Origin: Aplectana chamaeleonis
Lineage: Eukaryota > Nematoda > Chromadorea > Rhabditida > Cosmocercidae
Length of the DNA stretch: 64,000 nt
Direction: 5' to 3'
NCBI GenBank assembly: GCA_029168955.1
Contig: JAPDOI010000039.1
Coordinates: forward strand, 2,480,001-2,544,000
Below the pieces are notes generated by a model. It did not search any database, was not told the DNA's origin, and saw only the letters and a list, made by a program, of their open reading frames with translations. Made by a program: the position numbers and the translations under genes. This document shows, piece by piece, positions 32,574 to 43,910 of the stretch. Numbering within the stretch: the stretch's first letter is position 1; every line of letters begins with the position of its first letter.

Positions 32574-35013
32574 TTCAGGCTGTAGGAAAAAGTTGTACTT
32601 TCGTAGTTCCGAAGTTTTTGATTTTTCTGAGTTTTTTTCTCTCCAATTTTTTTCCGCCAGGGAAAGGGGAGGAAAGATAAATTCTCCTAGCATAATTGTG
32701 TCTTGCTCTCTGAGTGCTAAACGTGTGCAAAGCTGAGCTCATCAGTTTGGCTGAATAGTGGAGAAACAGCTTTCTGAAGAGTGAGTTGTGGTGGGCTCAA
32801 GGAGTAAACCTAAGTCTGTCTCCCGTTGCACGGCTCACACTGTAGAATCCCCTTGATCTAGAATTTTGCAGTTCTTGGGCTACACGCTCTCTTCAAAGCG
32901 CCACATATGTTGAGCCCCAACTGCCATTTATGGATTCTAATTTCAAAGGGCTTCGAGCGCAACAGTCTCTGAATAATGTCATGATATGTAGTGAGTGCAT
33001 CATCAGACAAGGGGTTGAGCCCCATGCACTTTACAAAAAAATTCTAGCCACCTTTTTTAGAGCGCTTTCTGCTGAATGCGACGCCTTGATAAAGGAAAAT
33101 CCAGCACTAACTGATTACTCCAGATTTTCCTAACTACCCCACCACTAATTGTAAGCGGCTCTTCTCCGACTTTTCGTTTCCTGTCTACGCATACGCAGCT
33201 CAGGCGAGCAGCAAAGCGGTCGATCATGTCACGACTCTCGCATATCGTTGTTATATATTCCATGAGCAAATCGCTGCGCTTCGCGTCGAGGACCAGAATA
33301 CGAAAGTTTGCAGCCGTCTCTTTTCATTCCGGCCTCGCTTTCTGTCGCTCTTTTGACACCCATGGCTCCAGTTTTCCTTCACTTAGCATTTTTTTTGCAA
33401 AAATTACACCGCGAGCACGGTACTGGCACGTGAATGCTGGCTGCTCTTTTAGGCACAGCCACACCTCAAGATCACTTTTTTCCTGCTCCTTCGAAGAGGG
33501 TTTCGCGCTGATCACATCAGGTATTCCGCTGATTATATCAAACCCCATGCGAACGGAGCTATGGATCATCAAAAGCGAAACTTTGAACAGCAAACATTTT
33601 CCGAATGAGTTGTATCAGTCCTATTACTCTCGTAACTTGCGAACAGTGCACGAGAACAAATCTGAGTGAGAAAATAGGCCGAGGAGAAAGGGAAGAACGA
33701 AGGCTTCCGATTGAAATTCGTTGGGTATCTAGTCTTTGTTGAGCTCGATAGGTCGTCTTACAAGGTGTGCCAAAATGGATTCTTGTGCGGGCGTTATACA
33801 GGTGGGCTCTGCTTTATAATCATACAAATTTAACAGGATTCGTCCCTGAGGGTGTTCGTCCCCTGAAGAGCCCGAGGTTTTGAAAAATATGATTAGTGAG
33901 GCTCAAAACTTCTCCAGACAACGAAATAAGAATCAAAATTTTCAGCGTTAGGATTGATTGACGCTTTTACGAGCCGGTAAGCCATCCTCACCGTCGGAAA
34001 CGAAATTCAAAGAGGAAAAGTGCGAAGTTGATGGAGTCGTAGTAATGTATTTTGGAAAACTGAATTTTCGCTCATTTCTCGTGCTGGTCCTATCCAACAT
34101 GCTCAGTAAACACATGAATAAGCCTGAAATGTTTCCACCTGATAGTTAAAAAAGAGTACCCAAACTTGGAGAGCGCAAACATGAATCTAATTCATAAGAA
34201 AGGGATCAATGTGCCGCAATCGATCCATGCGTAGCATTTGGGGGCTGAATGAGTTTTGTTGTGCGTAACCTCTGGTTCCGAGCCAGATTTGCTCTGTTCC
34301 CTCGCGTGCTTGTGCGGAGCGGGGGTAGAAACAGCGAGAAAGTGTGGAAAGGAGGACTCGCAGCGTACGCGCGCAGACGCACGCGATGAACGGAAATAAA
34401 TCATACTCGGGAACAGAGCATTTGTCAATGCACTCATGTGGCCCGACGCGCAACCGTAAAACCATCGTACGTTCCGGTTAAAAAACCTTTGCAAATTCGC
34501 TTTTTGACTGCGATGTTTTCCTGATGCAAAAGGCGGGATGGGGTGGAGCCCGTTTTATTCGAATCGGTCCCAAGTTTAGTACAGGGCTGTGTGCCTTTGT
34601 GTACCATGCCAAGAACAATTTTCGATTTAAAATTATATATACGCATGAAAAGCATGAAGATTCAGAAAGTTTCTGACCAAGACTTCAGAAGTTCCTTCTA
34701 CTCTGAAGAGATACATGGGTTGACTTCTGTGCTGTTGGTGAGCCGTTATGGTGACCTGACGCGCCCAACTGGAGGTGCGAAGTCAGCGATTAGGAGGGCG
34801 AGGGCATAACGATGCCAGAGGAACGAATCTGGGTATGTTCAGAGGAGCCATGATATTAGCCATAACCTACATATTCATATCTATATACTACTGCAAAGGA
34901 ACCTTCTCAGTATTGACGAGTTCACGCTTCTTCAGTTTTCGCTTTCAGTCTGAACGTTGGTAGTTTTCAACGCTCAGCTACCCTCCAAGAATCACCAGTC
35001 GCACAAAATTTGA
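32574..35013. other. Intron-like spacer
   Basis: About 2.4 kb. Only the family K copy at 34262-34393 was recognised. A frame near 33060-33130 with ECDALIKENP lies after a TTTTTTAG acceptor-like site, but its phase and content do not fit the receptor gene. Confidence 0.4.
34262..34393. repeat. Dispersed repeat family K, copy 3 (inverted)
   Basis: The reverse complement holds TTCATCGCGTGCGTCTGCG, CTCGCTGTTTCTACCCC and CACAAGCACGCGAG, in the same order as copies 1 and 2. Confidence 0.5.
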
Positions 35014-36650
35014 TATACCGTATTTCCTCTAATAGAAGTACACCTCTATTTCAAGTACACCTCTAATAGAAGAACTCCTAAAAGGGAAGGTTGAGTATTA
35101 GAAGTACACCCTCTATTTGAAGTACACCTCTATTAGAAGTACAGGTAAAATAGAGGTCTGAGTTACTTGAAGTAAACCTCCTTTAAAAGTACACCTCTTT
35201 TCGAATTCGACTTCCGGTACTCGGGCAAGTATTTGGCAATCTACAATAAATGTGGCATTGAGAGGGGCCAGTTTGCACGAGATATTTTTTTTATATTGTA
35301 AGGTCACAGGTATTGGGGTTAAGGTGTAAGGTTATATTCACAAAAAAGCTATTGGCCACCCTTTTCCCTGTCAAAGATTGCTTTTATGGGACAACTTCCT
35401 TTGAAACTTCAGCGAACTTTGAATGAACAAAAAAAACACAGAACTGAAACTTGATATTTTTGTCATTCACTGCGAATCCACGAAAATCGTTTAGGTACTT
35501 TACAAGAATGTTGATTCGATTGGGTTTGAATCATTCAAAATTGACCTGTTTTGGCGCAAGATGTTGACTTTCAGGAACCACCAATGCTACACTTTACGTA
35601 CAGTGGATTGTGTGCGCAAAGAATTCGCCTCTGGACGAGCTGTTGTCAAGTCATTCAAAAACCGCGCTTATTAAATCGCTCTTAAAGGCAGTGTCCACGA
35701 TGAAAAAATCTCTATTTTTTAGAGGAACGTGAGCATTGGGACCTACCGATGAAAACAGTGAAGAGAGAGTCGCCAAAACCATCGGGAAGTGGGTGAAAAT
35801 CGCGTCGGCCAGTCAGCCCATTGGGCTACCCCTCCTGACAAACTAATCCTTTCTGAAGAAGCTTGAACACGTAAACAGCCTGTCGGCAAAGGTAATGGCT
35901 TTGATAAATATCGGTAGATAAAGTGGATCACGTTATCACATGGAAAGACTTCCATCCTTTGAATCGGTCAATCTTTACATTCTCAGAAATAGGACGTCAC
36001 ACAAAAGGTCCTGCTTAGGCGTAAAAAGTGCTTTCTCGTCACCTTCTGCAGTTCTTCCTGACCCTGCAGTCACAGTGAGCTCTTGACCTATCATAATTTG
36101 TAAGAAGCTGAACATTATCTATTTATCGTTAACACTGTCTTTAACGGCTCGAAAGGCAATCAGTCAAAATATTTTCAAGCCTAACAATTCAATTCAGATT
36201 AGTCTCTCTCTTTCCCATAAAGGACGTGTAAACAAAAGCGATACTAGAATTATATAATTTTTGGAGGAAATTGATTTGGGGACGGTGTGAATAATGATTT
36301 TGAAAAATTGATACTATCAGTGATTGTGAAAGTCTCAATTCAAGTAGGCCGAAGAGGCTGAGTTTTCGGGATTGCGGTCCGAAATTTCAACACATTAAAT
36401 TCTCGGTGTTCTACTGGAAATCTCTGCCGGAGAGGTAAACAGTCCAACATTGGAAATTCAAAAAATCGACCCGAATAATTGAAGCACACTCTCTTTTAGA
36501 AGTACACCCCTAATAGAAGTACACCGAAAAATAAGGGTTGAGAATTAGAAGTGCAGCCTCTATTTGATGTACACCTCTAATAGAAGTACATATAAAATAG
36601 GGGCCCGAGTCATAGAAGTACATGTACTTCTAAAAGAGGAAATACGGTAT
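35014..36650. mobile_element. Composite element Y2 with CCGTATTTCCTCT inverted ends (1.64 kb)
   Basis: ATACCGTATTTCCTCT at 35015 and its complement AGAGGAAATACGGTAT ending at 36650 bound a region whose two flanks (about 200 and 170 bp) are made of repeated AGAAGTACACCTCTA words. The interior holds MITE A copy 5 and unrecognised AT-rich DNA, without transposase. Confidence 0.7.
35686..36140. mobile_element. MITE family A copy 5 (455 bp)
   Basis: TTAA stands on both sides (35682-35685, 36141-36144). Ends are AGGCAGTGTCCACGAT and ATCGTTAACACTGTCT. Confidence 0.85.
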
Positions 36651-38690
36651 ACGTTTTTTCTATATATCTGAATGTTGTTTGGGTATTTTGTCGGCGAGCA
36701 CGAATTTCGCCGATTGGACTTTACTGACAGCCATCTGTCAATAGTGGGCCCAGATCGGACCCAAAGCTCATAATTTCATCGAAGAAAAAATCGGGATTTT
36801 TCGCATCCACATTTGAGATTCTATGGTACGAATATTACAAGACTCGGCCCATTAGTATTCTGCATGAAACTTTTCCTCTTCAATATCACGATATGAAACC
36901 ATTCTGATCCAGCATACTCTGAGGCAAAGAATTATGAGCGTGATGACATGGGTTTGGCTCCTGTTCTTTTCTATCTTCACCTAGTGATTCTTGTCCACAA
37001 TGTGAGGTTCAATAGCAAACCTTCTTTTCTTTCGTCTGTGAGAAGAGCATTGATTAAGCTTGAACGGAAAGTCTTTGACGTTGGTGTAAATATAAAACTT
37101 TTGATACCATCATATTTTGCAAAATCAAAGTTGAATAATTTTCACTAAAATTCTTTCCATGGATTTTAGAAACTTTCACTGACACGCAGAAAAACACTGA
37201 AGTGCCACAGCCCTTCTCTTCTTATAAATACGGCCGATTATTAAAAAACGTCCCTAAAGTGAGTGCGGAGCACTCTTTGGAAAAACTTCTCACCTATTCT
37301 TCTATGAATCCGCCTCAAGCTAATTTATAGGGTAGCAATATGAGCTCTCGTTCGAGATCAGGGTTATGATCGTTGTACTGCCAGATAACGGTTTCGAATA
37401 GGTGCTGAATCCCAAAGAATAAAAACCACGAAAGACTAATTTTTCAAAAAATTTTCAAATCTTCTCATTTTCGTGTTTTTCCTATTCTGTTAGTTTTTAT
37501 TGATGCCCACATATACTTTTTCATAGTCAACTTCTTCGGCAAAGCCTTTCTATAGGAGTTGTATAGTCCAGGCCCTCATAAAAACTGGTTGAGTCTCGCA
37601 GCACAATGTTTAATCAATGATAATTTGGAAATTAGAAACCAAAAATGACCAAATAACTCACCAGTGGTGTCACATACTTAGCTCTTTGAAAAAACATTCA
37701 TCACAATAATGGAATAAATTTGTTGTGTTTGTTTAATGGACACTGAAATTCCAACAAATCAACAATTTTCGGAATTTTTTTTCAAAAATTCTCTATCAAC
37801 CAGAAAGTTCTTCGCTAATTTCGTGTTTGCCTAATAAATTTTTTTTAATCACCATTATAACATTTCAATCAGCATAGGCCTGTCTGAGCCCAAAATTAAT
37901 TTCAATCGGGCTGCACAGTGCTGAATTGTAACTTTCATTCAGTGTATTTTTGTTTTCAGCTCGGAGTTTTTTTGTGAAAACATTTTATTTTTGAGATACT
38001 GAATATTCTGCACCGCATACATTTCTCACTAACGATATAACATTGTTTTGGAATTGTTTATGAGCATCTGAAGACTCGCCACTCTCCCTGTTCAATTTTT
38101 CGAAAAATCTCAAACCATTTGAAATTCCTCCAAAATTCTTTGATGGAATCGTAGCGCTGTCTCAAGAATTTCACACGAACAGAAACAACCAGGAAGTCTT
38201 TGAAAGCGTCAAACAGTTCCTAAATTGGGTGCCGCAGAAAAACGGCGGCGACCGCCGCCCGGCGCCTCCTTTTTACCCTTGGCAGCCGATCGCACAGTAG
38301 ATCTACATGGTTGAGCTTCTGGACACTGTTGCATGCAGACGATGTGATGCTTAGTAAGGGTATGAACAAGATTATCAAACACAAGTTATTGCTTGGTACG
38401 AGACGCTGGCAGAGTTCTATATCGCGACATAAATCAGCACTGCCACCGTTTTCAGCTATATTCGTTACGTTTCCCATGTTACTCAAGACTTTCGTGCAAT
38501 CCTGCTTGCGATAGATTTTGTCCGTGTCATTCAATAAGGAAGCCGCGACGCTCATGAGCGGCAAGCGTAAAACGTGGGTAGGCGAGAACTCCCGATCGAA
38601 TAATTTTGCGCTGGATGACAATGTTTAAGGGTCCCGATCGAATAACACGGATGATGTATTTTTATGTGCTATTCACAATATATTCTTCAG
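36651..38690. other. Intron-like spacer before the receptor exon
   Basis: AT-rich up to about 38200, then of mixed composition. A 133-codon minus-strand frame at 38220-38621 shows no recognised domain and is left uncalled. The receptor exon expected just upstream of 38691, ending with one base of a codon, was not found. Confidence 0.4.
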
Positions 38691-38814
38691 CAGCGCGAGC
38701 AGTAGCTCCACTTTCAACATTCTTCAACGTTCCGATGTTCACGTGGGGATTGGTGTCATCCAGTGAGCTGGCCTCCTTTCTACCTGTGATGACGGTCACA
38801 GTCACCGGACGACA
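38691..38814 (+). CDS. Receptor guanylyl cyclase-like ectodomain, exon with FTWG motif
   Basis: Starts after TATTCTTCAG and ends before GTTAGT. It encodes ARAVAPLSTFFNVPMFTWG followed by LVSSSELASF, the strand-turn of ANF-receptor domains where nematode receptor cyclases read iPmftWG..SSeL. The exon opens with two bases of a codon and closes with two (CA). The next exon supplies T, making His, and the reading continues into YAVAILEAV. This phase agreement across an 8.1-kb intron full of transposons is strong support. The protein would be a single-pass membrane receptor with its ligand domain outside the cell. Confidence 0.8.
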
Positions 38815-38952
38815 GTTAGTTATCCTAACAGATTCTAGATTCCGCACAAAAACTTGTTTGTCTTCTTCACTATACAATACCGCTCGTAGGATTTGGTCAG
38901 AAAGCGAGTGAGGTCGGGTTTTTGCGTCTTTTTCGTCTTTTCTGTTTAACTC

Positions 38953-39434
38953 GCAGTGTTCACGATAATCTTCGATTTTGAGATTAATAGCTAAATCGAT
39001 AGTTTGGCCCCCGGGTAGAACATAAATGACGAAGGAATCGAGAAAAACGCACCAGAAGGTCACGAAATCCTTTACTCTCACCCCACCTCTTTACTCTCAC
39101 AGGAACTGTTCGTTGTGACAATGAAATGATTTGTGGGCCCGTCTCTTACAATTGTTTCCTTTCTGTTGCTCCGTTGTCTTCTTCGGACCCTACCTAGTAC
39201 TATTTTGTCTGGATTATTCTTCCATTTTCGACTGGTCCCATTTTTCACCGGTGACAACCACCGTGAGCATGTTCATACAACTGGACAACTAGTCCAGGCC
39301 AGAGATTAATGTCACTGAAATATGACGTTTTAGTGCGTTTTTCGCAGTTTCTTCGTAATTTCTGCAACACTCGGTGGCCAACGCTTTGTTTTGAGAGGAA
39401 AACTCGGAAACGAAAATCATCGTGAACACTGCTC
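38953..39434. mobile_element. MITE family A copy 6, inserted in MITE C copy 2
   Basis: GCAGTGTTCACGATAATC at the left and ATCATCGTGAACACTGC at the right, then TTAA (39435-39438) and AGACAACCTTGAGCG. Copy 1 of family C shows the empty site as CTTTAAAGACAACC (complement of 15485-15500). The left TTAAAG is lost in a small deletion. Confidence 0.85.
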
Positions 39435-39556
39435 TTAAAGACAACCTTGAGCGGAACTAGGAAGATATTCATGTGCCTGGCGTTGAGGGCTATCCACAGG
39501 TGTAGGGTGGTGACCATCGTATCAACACCCCTGAAGAGGCTGCAGAAACGAGGGAG

Positions 39557-39624
39557 GAGCGAGATTCCTGATTGGACGCAACGCGGGGCTAGCCCGTGTT
39601 GCGTCCAATCAGTAACCTCGCTCT
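39557..39624. repeat. Hairpin with GATTGGACGCAAC stem
   Basis: CTGATTGGACGCAAC at 39568 is exactly mirrored by GTTGCGTCCAATCAG ending at 39612 around a GC core; GAGCGAG/CTCGCTC extends it. Part of the family C interior. Confidence 0.85.
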
Positions 39625-40011
39625 TCCCACGTTTTTCCCGCCTACTTGGGAGTGCTGATACACGGTGGACACCACGCAAAGGTGTAGCCATCGTCGGGAA
39701 TTTATGAGGAACCATGGAAATTTCGCAATCAACTAGCTGTCTAGATACGGTAGACATATGGAAACGCAGACGGAGACGGTAGCGCACCATCCGTCATGGA
39801 ATCGCAATCACAAATCTGTCTTACAGCGAATATTTTTTAGTTCTCAATAAAACCACCACAAAGGTTGAACTAATGGTTAGCCCTCTGCGCCAGGATCATG
39901 AATATCTTCCTAGTCTCGCTCAAAGTTGAGTTTGGAGCGAGTTATACAGAAAAAAAAACGAAAAAGACGCGAAAAGCCTACCTCGCTCGTTTTCTGACCA
40001 AATCCTACGAG

Positions 40012-40220
40012 CCCGTGGCTTGCTACTTCGAGAAGAAGTATTAAAATCTCAACCGCCGCTGGCGAGGGTGGTCACGTGCGTCGGCCCGCTGATCGATTCA
40101 GGCCGATGGAAGAGCGCAGTTGATCAGCTTACCGTACCACCACTCGCCGGTGAGATTTAAACCGCTCGCCACAGCAGCGGTGAGATTTCAATGTTTTCCC
40201 TTGAGGAAGCAAGCCACGGG
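40012..40220. mobile_element. MITE D (209 bp)
   Basis: CCCGTGGCTTGC and GCAAGCCACGGG bound it exactly. Inside, ATCTCA.CCGC, CGGTGAGATTT and CGCTGATCGATTC/GTTGATCAGC words also pair. The target duplication is not clear. Confidence 0.75.
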
Positions 40221-40904
40221 CGAAACTGTACCTTGTCGTGTCTTGGATCCACCGCTCGTAGTAATGGATTGCAGGGCGCTTTTGAATTAGTGGCGCTAGA
40301 AACGGCTAACATTTCATAGGGGATGTGCGTACCCGCATTATAGTGATTGTATTAGGTCTACAAATAAGTATTGTGAGTGTTTTCGGTAAATATCAAGCTG
40401 AATTCAGAGAACATGTGATGCCTCACGCCACGTTAGCCACGCTCCTTTCCTGTCTTTTAAGCAGCATACGGATTCCGTGTTCAATGTTTTCTCTATTTTC
40501 GAACACACCCGTAAAACTTTTCAACTTTTGTCTTCTCCGTAAGAATTGAAATCCTGCTCGGCTTCGATTTTTTTAACAAGAAAATTTCAAAATTTTGAAA
40601 AAAAAAGGATTTAAAGCGTGTTCACTGTAGGAACATGTACATCTCTGGTATCTCAGCATTACAATCAATGCCCATTAGCTGTTCTCCTCCCCTATGTGAG
40701 GAAAGAAGCAGCAATTTCAGCCAAATGTGTTTTTCAATGCCGAGGTGGACATGGTTTGAGTAAAAAGAAGTATGTATATCATTCACACTTCAGCGAGATC
40801 TCAAAAACTAGTTTCGAAGAGTTCTAGTGGAGCTTCAACATTCTTCAGCAGTAAACATATGTATACTACCCAAGTGAACAACATAGCTGCGACATACTTT
40901 TTAA
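40221..40904. other. Intron-like spacer
   Basis: No exon or repeat was recognised. Confidence 0.4.
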
Positions 40905-41388
40905 AGGCACAGGACACCCAAAAAATTAAGTCCCAGATTTCATGCTTATCTTGGAGAGAGTCACACGCTGATCACAGTAGAATCTTTGAAATCGTACAAG
41001 ACCCCCTTTGAACAGAGTTATGGCTCATCAAAGATGCCTAGATTTTGAGGGTGGAAAATTGGTGGACGAGTTGTCTCAGGCCTGTATTTATCTTCATTCG
41101 CAATCGTTGCGTGAGAGAAAGCCAGGATTAGGAGACAGTCCGGTAATGGACTGAAGAACGAAGATTTGTTGAAATTCATCCATCCATCGAGCCGCTATCG
41201 AGTTCGACAATATGCTAGGGGGTCGGGCCTGTGGTGGTGAGCGAAGGGGGTCGGGCCTGTGGTGGTCGCTTATATCTCGCTTATTTGGAGGAAATGAGAT
41301 CTGGCTTTCGGCACGTGTTATACAGGAGGGGTCCCCTACACAATTACATGAAAATCTCAAAATTCATATCTGAGGGTGTACTGTGCCT
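40905..41388. mobile_element. MITE family B copy 1 (484 bp, reference copy)
   Basis: TTAA flanks both ends (40901-40904, 41389-41392). Termini are AGGCACAGGACACCC and GGGTGTACTGTGCCT. Best preserved copy of the family; no coding capacity. Confidence 0.9.
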
Positions 41389-41392
41389 TTAA

Positions 41393-41885
41393 GTCTCTCA
41401 GAACTTATATTTAGACCTCATAGTTTCTCGTGTTCGTTTATGCTATCCAATGCGAGCCATTATCGCATTGGATAACATAAAAAACATATTGCCATTATCG
41501 CAATGCACAAGTTCAAGAACACAACAAGACACTTCGCGGAATCGCTCTTCACAACAATGTTCAAAGTGCAATCAGTCGCTTTGTACGGCTGGGGCGGCAT
41601 TAAGAAACCCGTTAGCGCGCGGCCAAGCGCGCGTTTTGCCTTGGTGCAATCCTCAACGTTTTGCCATAGGAAATGTTTGCTTACATTTGAACTGTGTTAT
41701 TAACAACAAAATTCTAAAAGAGGACTGTTTTCAATTGTTCACGAAAGTTCAATCAACCACGAGCACACTGACGAAAAAAGGATTAGCAACACGTTTGCGG
41801 ACTATTTCTTGCTTATAACTCCCTTCAGATTTCTGCAAAATCATCTTAGGAGTGTTGTAGGAGTGTGACAGTACATGAATAGTCT
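41393..41885. other. Spacer with a perfect-looking hairpin
   Basis: TATGCTATCCAATGCG and CGCATTGGATAACATA (41439-41479) pair with one mismatch across a 9-base loop. No gene recognised. Confidence 0.5.
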
Positions 41886-42460
41886 GCTCTTCTTCTTCTT
41901 CAGCGTTTGTTCCGCTCAAATGCGAGGTCCGCTTTTCTTATGCGCTGGCGCCATTTTCCCTGTCATGAGCCTGATCAGGGTGCACGCCGGCTATTCTCAA
42001 ATCGGTGTGCAGCGTGTCAAGCCACCGCTGCCTTGGCCGTCCTTTGGATCTCCTTCCAGGCACTTCAAGGTTAAGCCCAGTCTTGCATACGGTAACACCT
42101 CCAGCGCGAAGAACGTGCCCATACCATAGCAGTCGAGATTCACGCAGCTTCTCGGCAATCGGAGCAACACCAAAACGCTTCCTGACGTCGTCGCTCGTGA
42201 CACGGTCCAAGCGGGTAACACCCGCTGTCCAACGTAGCATTTTCGTCTCCATTACACCGAGCCTTCGCTCTGCTTCCTTGGTAGCAGGCCAGCACTCTGC
42301 TGCATACAGCGCAACAGGCCGGACCACAGTTCGGTAAATCTTCGACTTTAGACGATCGGGCATCTTCCTGTCGCATGGCACTCCTGTCGCTGACCGCCAT
42401 TTCAGCCACGCAGCGCTAACCCTAGTGTTGACCTCACTATCTAGACTGCAGTCAGGGGTG
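41886..42460 (-). pseudogene. RTE-type LINE, C-terminal end with (GAA)n tail
   Basis: Reads WLKWRSATGV, LKSKIYRTVVRPVALY, AECWPATK, KMLRWTAGVTRLDR, LLWYGHVLRA and GRPRQRWLD in order, the region after the reverse transcriptase in nematode RTE elements. A one-base loss at about 41955 (GAAAATGG) shifts the last residues. The 3' end is an AAGAAGAAGAAG tail at 41886-41897. The reverse transcriptase that should precede it is absent. Confidence 0.9.
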
Positions 42461-43044
42461 GTAGTAATCTTGTCTTTTAACGCGGGTCAACCATGCGCTT
42501 TTGACCATTGGTTGACCACGAATCAGCCACAGGTTGGCCGCGAACTAACCACCTCTGTAGCAAAGATAAGCTTTATAATTCAATGTGAAGTATATTTTGC
42601 TTGGAACAACACAGCCATTACACAGTACTTCATGTAAAGCGACGGATGCACCCGTAGTCTCTTTAAAACCTTGAATTCGTAGCAGTTTGTTGACGTTTTC
42701 CGAGACCACAGCGAACGATTTGATCCCCTGGATCATTATAATCGCAAGGCAACATATGGAGAATTCAAAACCGGAGAAGGCAATGAAATTTTGTTCATTT
42801 CGAGGCTATTAAACGGGAAAAAAGAACATCAAATTGTACATTCTCTCGCAGCTGCTTATTTGTACCATATTATCAGTATAGGACATGATAAATAAACACC
42901 AAAGAAGGAACATCTTCTCATCTGTTGAAGAAACATCTTTTTACTTATTCTTAAGTTTTAAACAACAAATTGGTAATGCTGCTGCCACTGTACTAAGTGA
43001 CAAGGTGGGACTGGCGCTTTCAAAACTTCGTGTTCATAATTACT
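42461..43044. other. DNA replacing the RTE reverse transcriptase
   Basis: 584 bp of unrelated AT-rich DNA between the two RTE pieces. It begins GGGGTGGTAGTAAT, a word that also begins the DNA cutting MITE A copy 8 at 48435, so this may be an insertion with hAT-like CAGGGGTGG ends. The right end has only ATTACTA as a possible match. Confidence 0.45.
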
Positions 43045-43910
43045 AAGTCATGTATGTAAGTCGGCATAGTCGAGAATGCGTTCGCCATCGGTGTACGTTG
43101 GGCCGAAACCCAGCCCTCTGTGGCAACTATAGCCTTGACTCGTTTCTCCGACGTGGCCGTTCATATCACCCGCAACAACAACGATATCTTCTGGTGGCAC
43201 CTCGGCGGTATTTTCATCAAGCATCATCCAGAAATCATTTTTCACTTGCTCTGAACAACCCCTCAGCGGGGCATACACCGAGAAGAAATAGACTCGTTGA
43301 TCCTCACTGACGATGGCTATCTTCATCAAACGATCGTCAAAACTATGCACTTCGGCAATCGCGTCAGGGAAGCGTTCAGACACGACAACGCCAAAGCCGT
43401 TCGTGGTCCTAGGGCTGCCATGATAGAGGACCTTAAAGCCTCTGCCAATGTTCTTGGGCTTACTACCCGACCATCTCGTCTCTTCCACCGCACAGAGATA
43501 AATATGTCTACGCTTCAAAGAGACAGCCAGTTTCGTCGAGCGGCCTGACAACGTGCCGACATTCAGCGTTGCAACGCGAGTCTTGGCATCGCCAAAGGAC
43601 TTACGGACTAGCCTGGTTACCCTCCGATGCCGTCCTTGCACCGAGGATCCTAGCATACTTTCACCACTCACCGGGCTCCGTGTGTGGGCGTCGGTTACCG
43701 CGGACGCCGTAGCCTTTACAGAAACTTTAAGCACCATTGCATTTGGCGTGACAAGGATAACCATCGGCCGACCTGTCACACGGACGAAACGCCTTGGTCT
43801 GTCGCCGGAACACGAGTGTCCGCATTCAGCTCACCTCGACAGAATCGAGGAGTTTCCAGTGGCACCAACGTGGAGGAGCGGACTGCGTCGCCGGACAGTA
43901 CATGGATAGT
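43045..43910 (-). pseudogene. RTE-type LINE, endonuclease domain
   Basis: One frame (43048-43779) carries VATLNVGTLSG, the catalytic VEETRW, FSVYAP, VVVAGDMNGHVG and the RILDYAD end of the AP-endonuclease domain. Upstream residues to 43910 fit the RTE N-terminus. The frame stops where similarity ends, about 60 residues before the domain's last catalytic SDH block. Confidence 0.9.

Larger units (their letters stand above)
38876..40011. mobile_element. MITE family C copy 2, interrupted by MITE A and truncated by MITE D
   Basis: The left terminus AATACCGCTCGTAGGATT is near-identical to copy 1 (15098). The right terminus is cut at CCTACGAG where element D begins. The 482-bp excess over copy 1 is MITE A copy 6. 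Confidence 0.85.

Noticed and set aside
33060..33133. ECDALIKENP frame after TTTTTTAG as the missing receptor exon
   Set aside because: Needs a two-base carry-over, which the 26.4-kb exon does not give, and lacks the conserved GP region before its stop.
38220..38621. 133-codon minus-strand frame as a gene opposite the receptor
   Set aside because: No similarity recognised; it overlaps the region where the missing receptor exon was sought, and neither strand gave a convincing exon.
39245..39790. 181-codon minus-strand frame
   Set aside because: It lies across MITE A copy 6 and MITE C copy 2, so it is a frame of non-coding elements.
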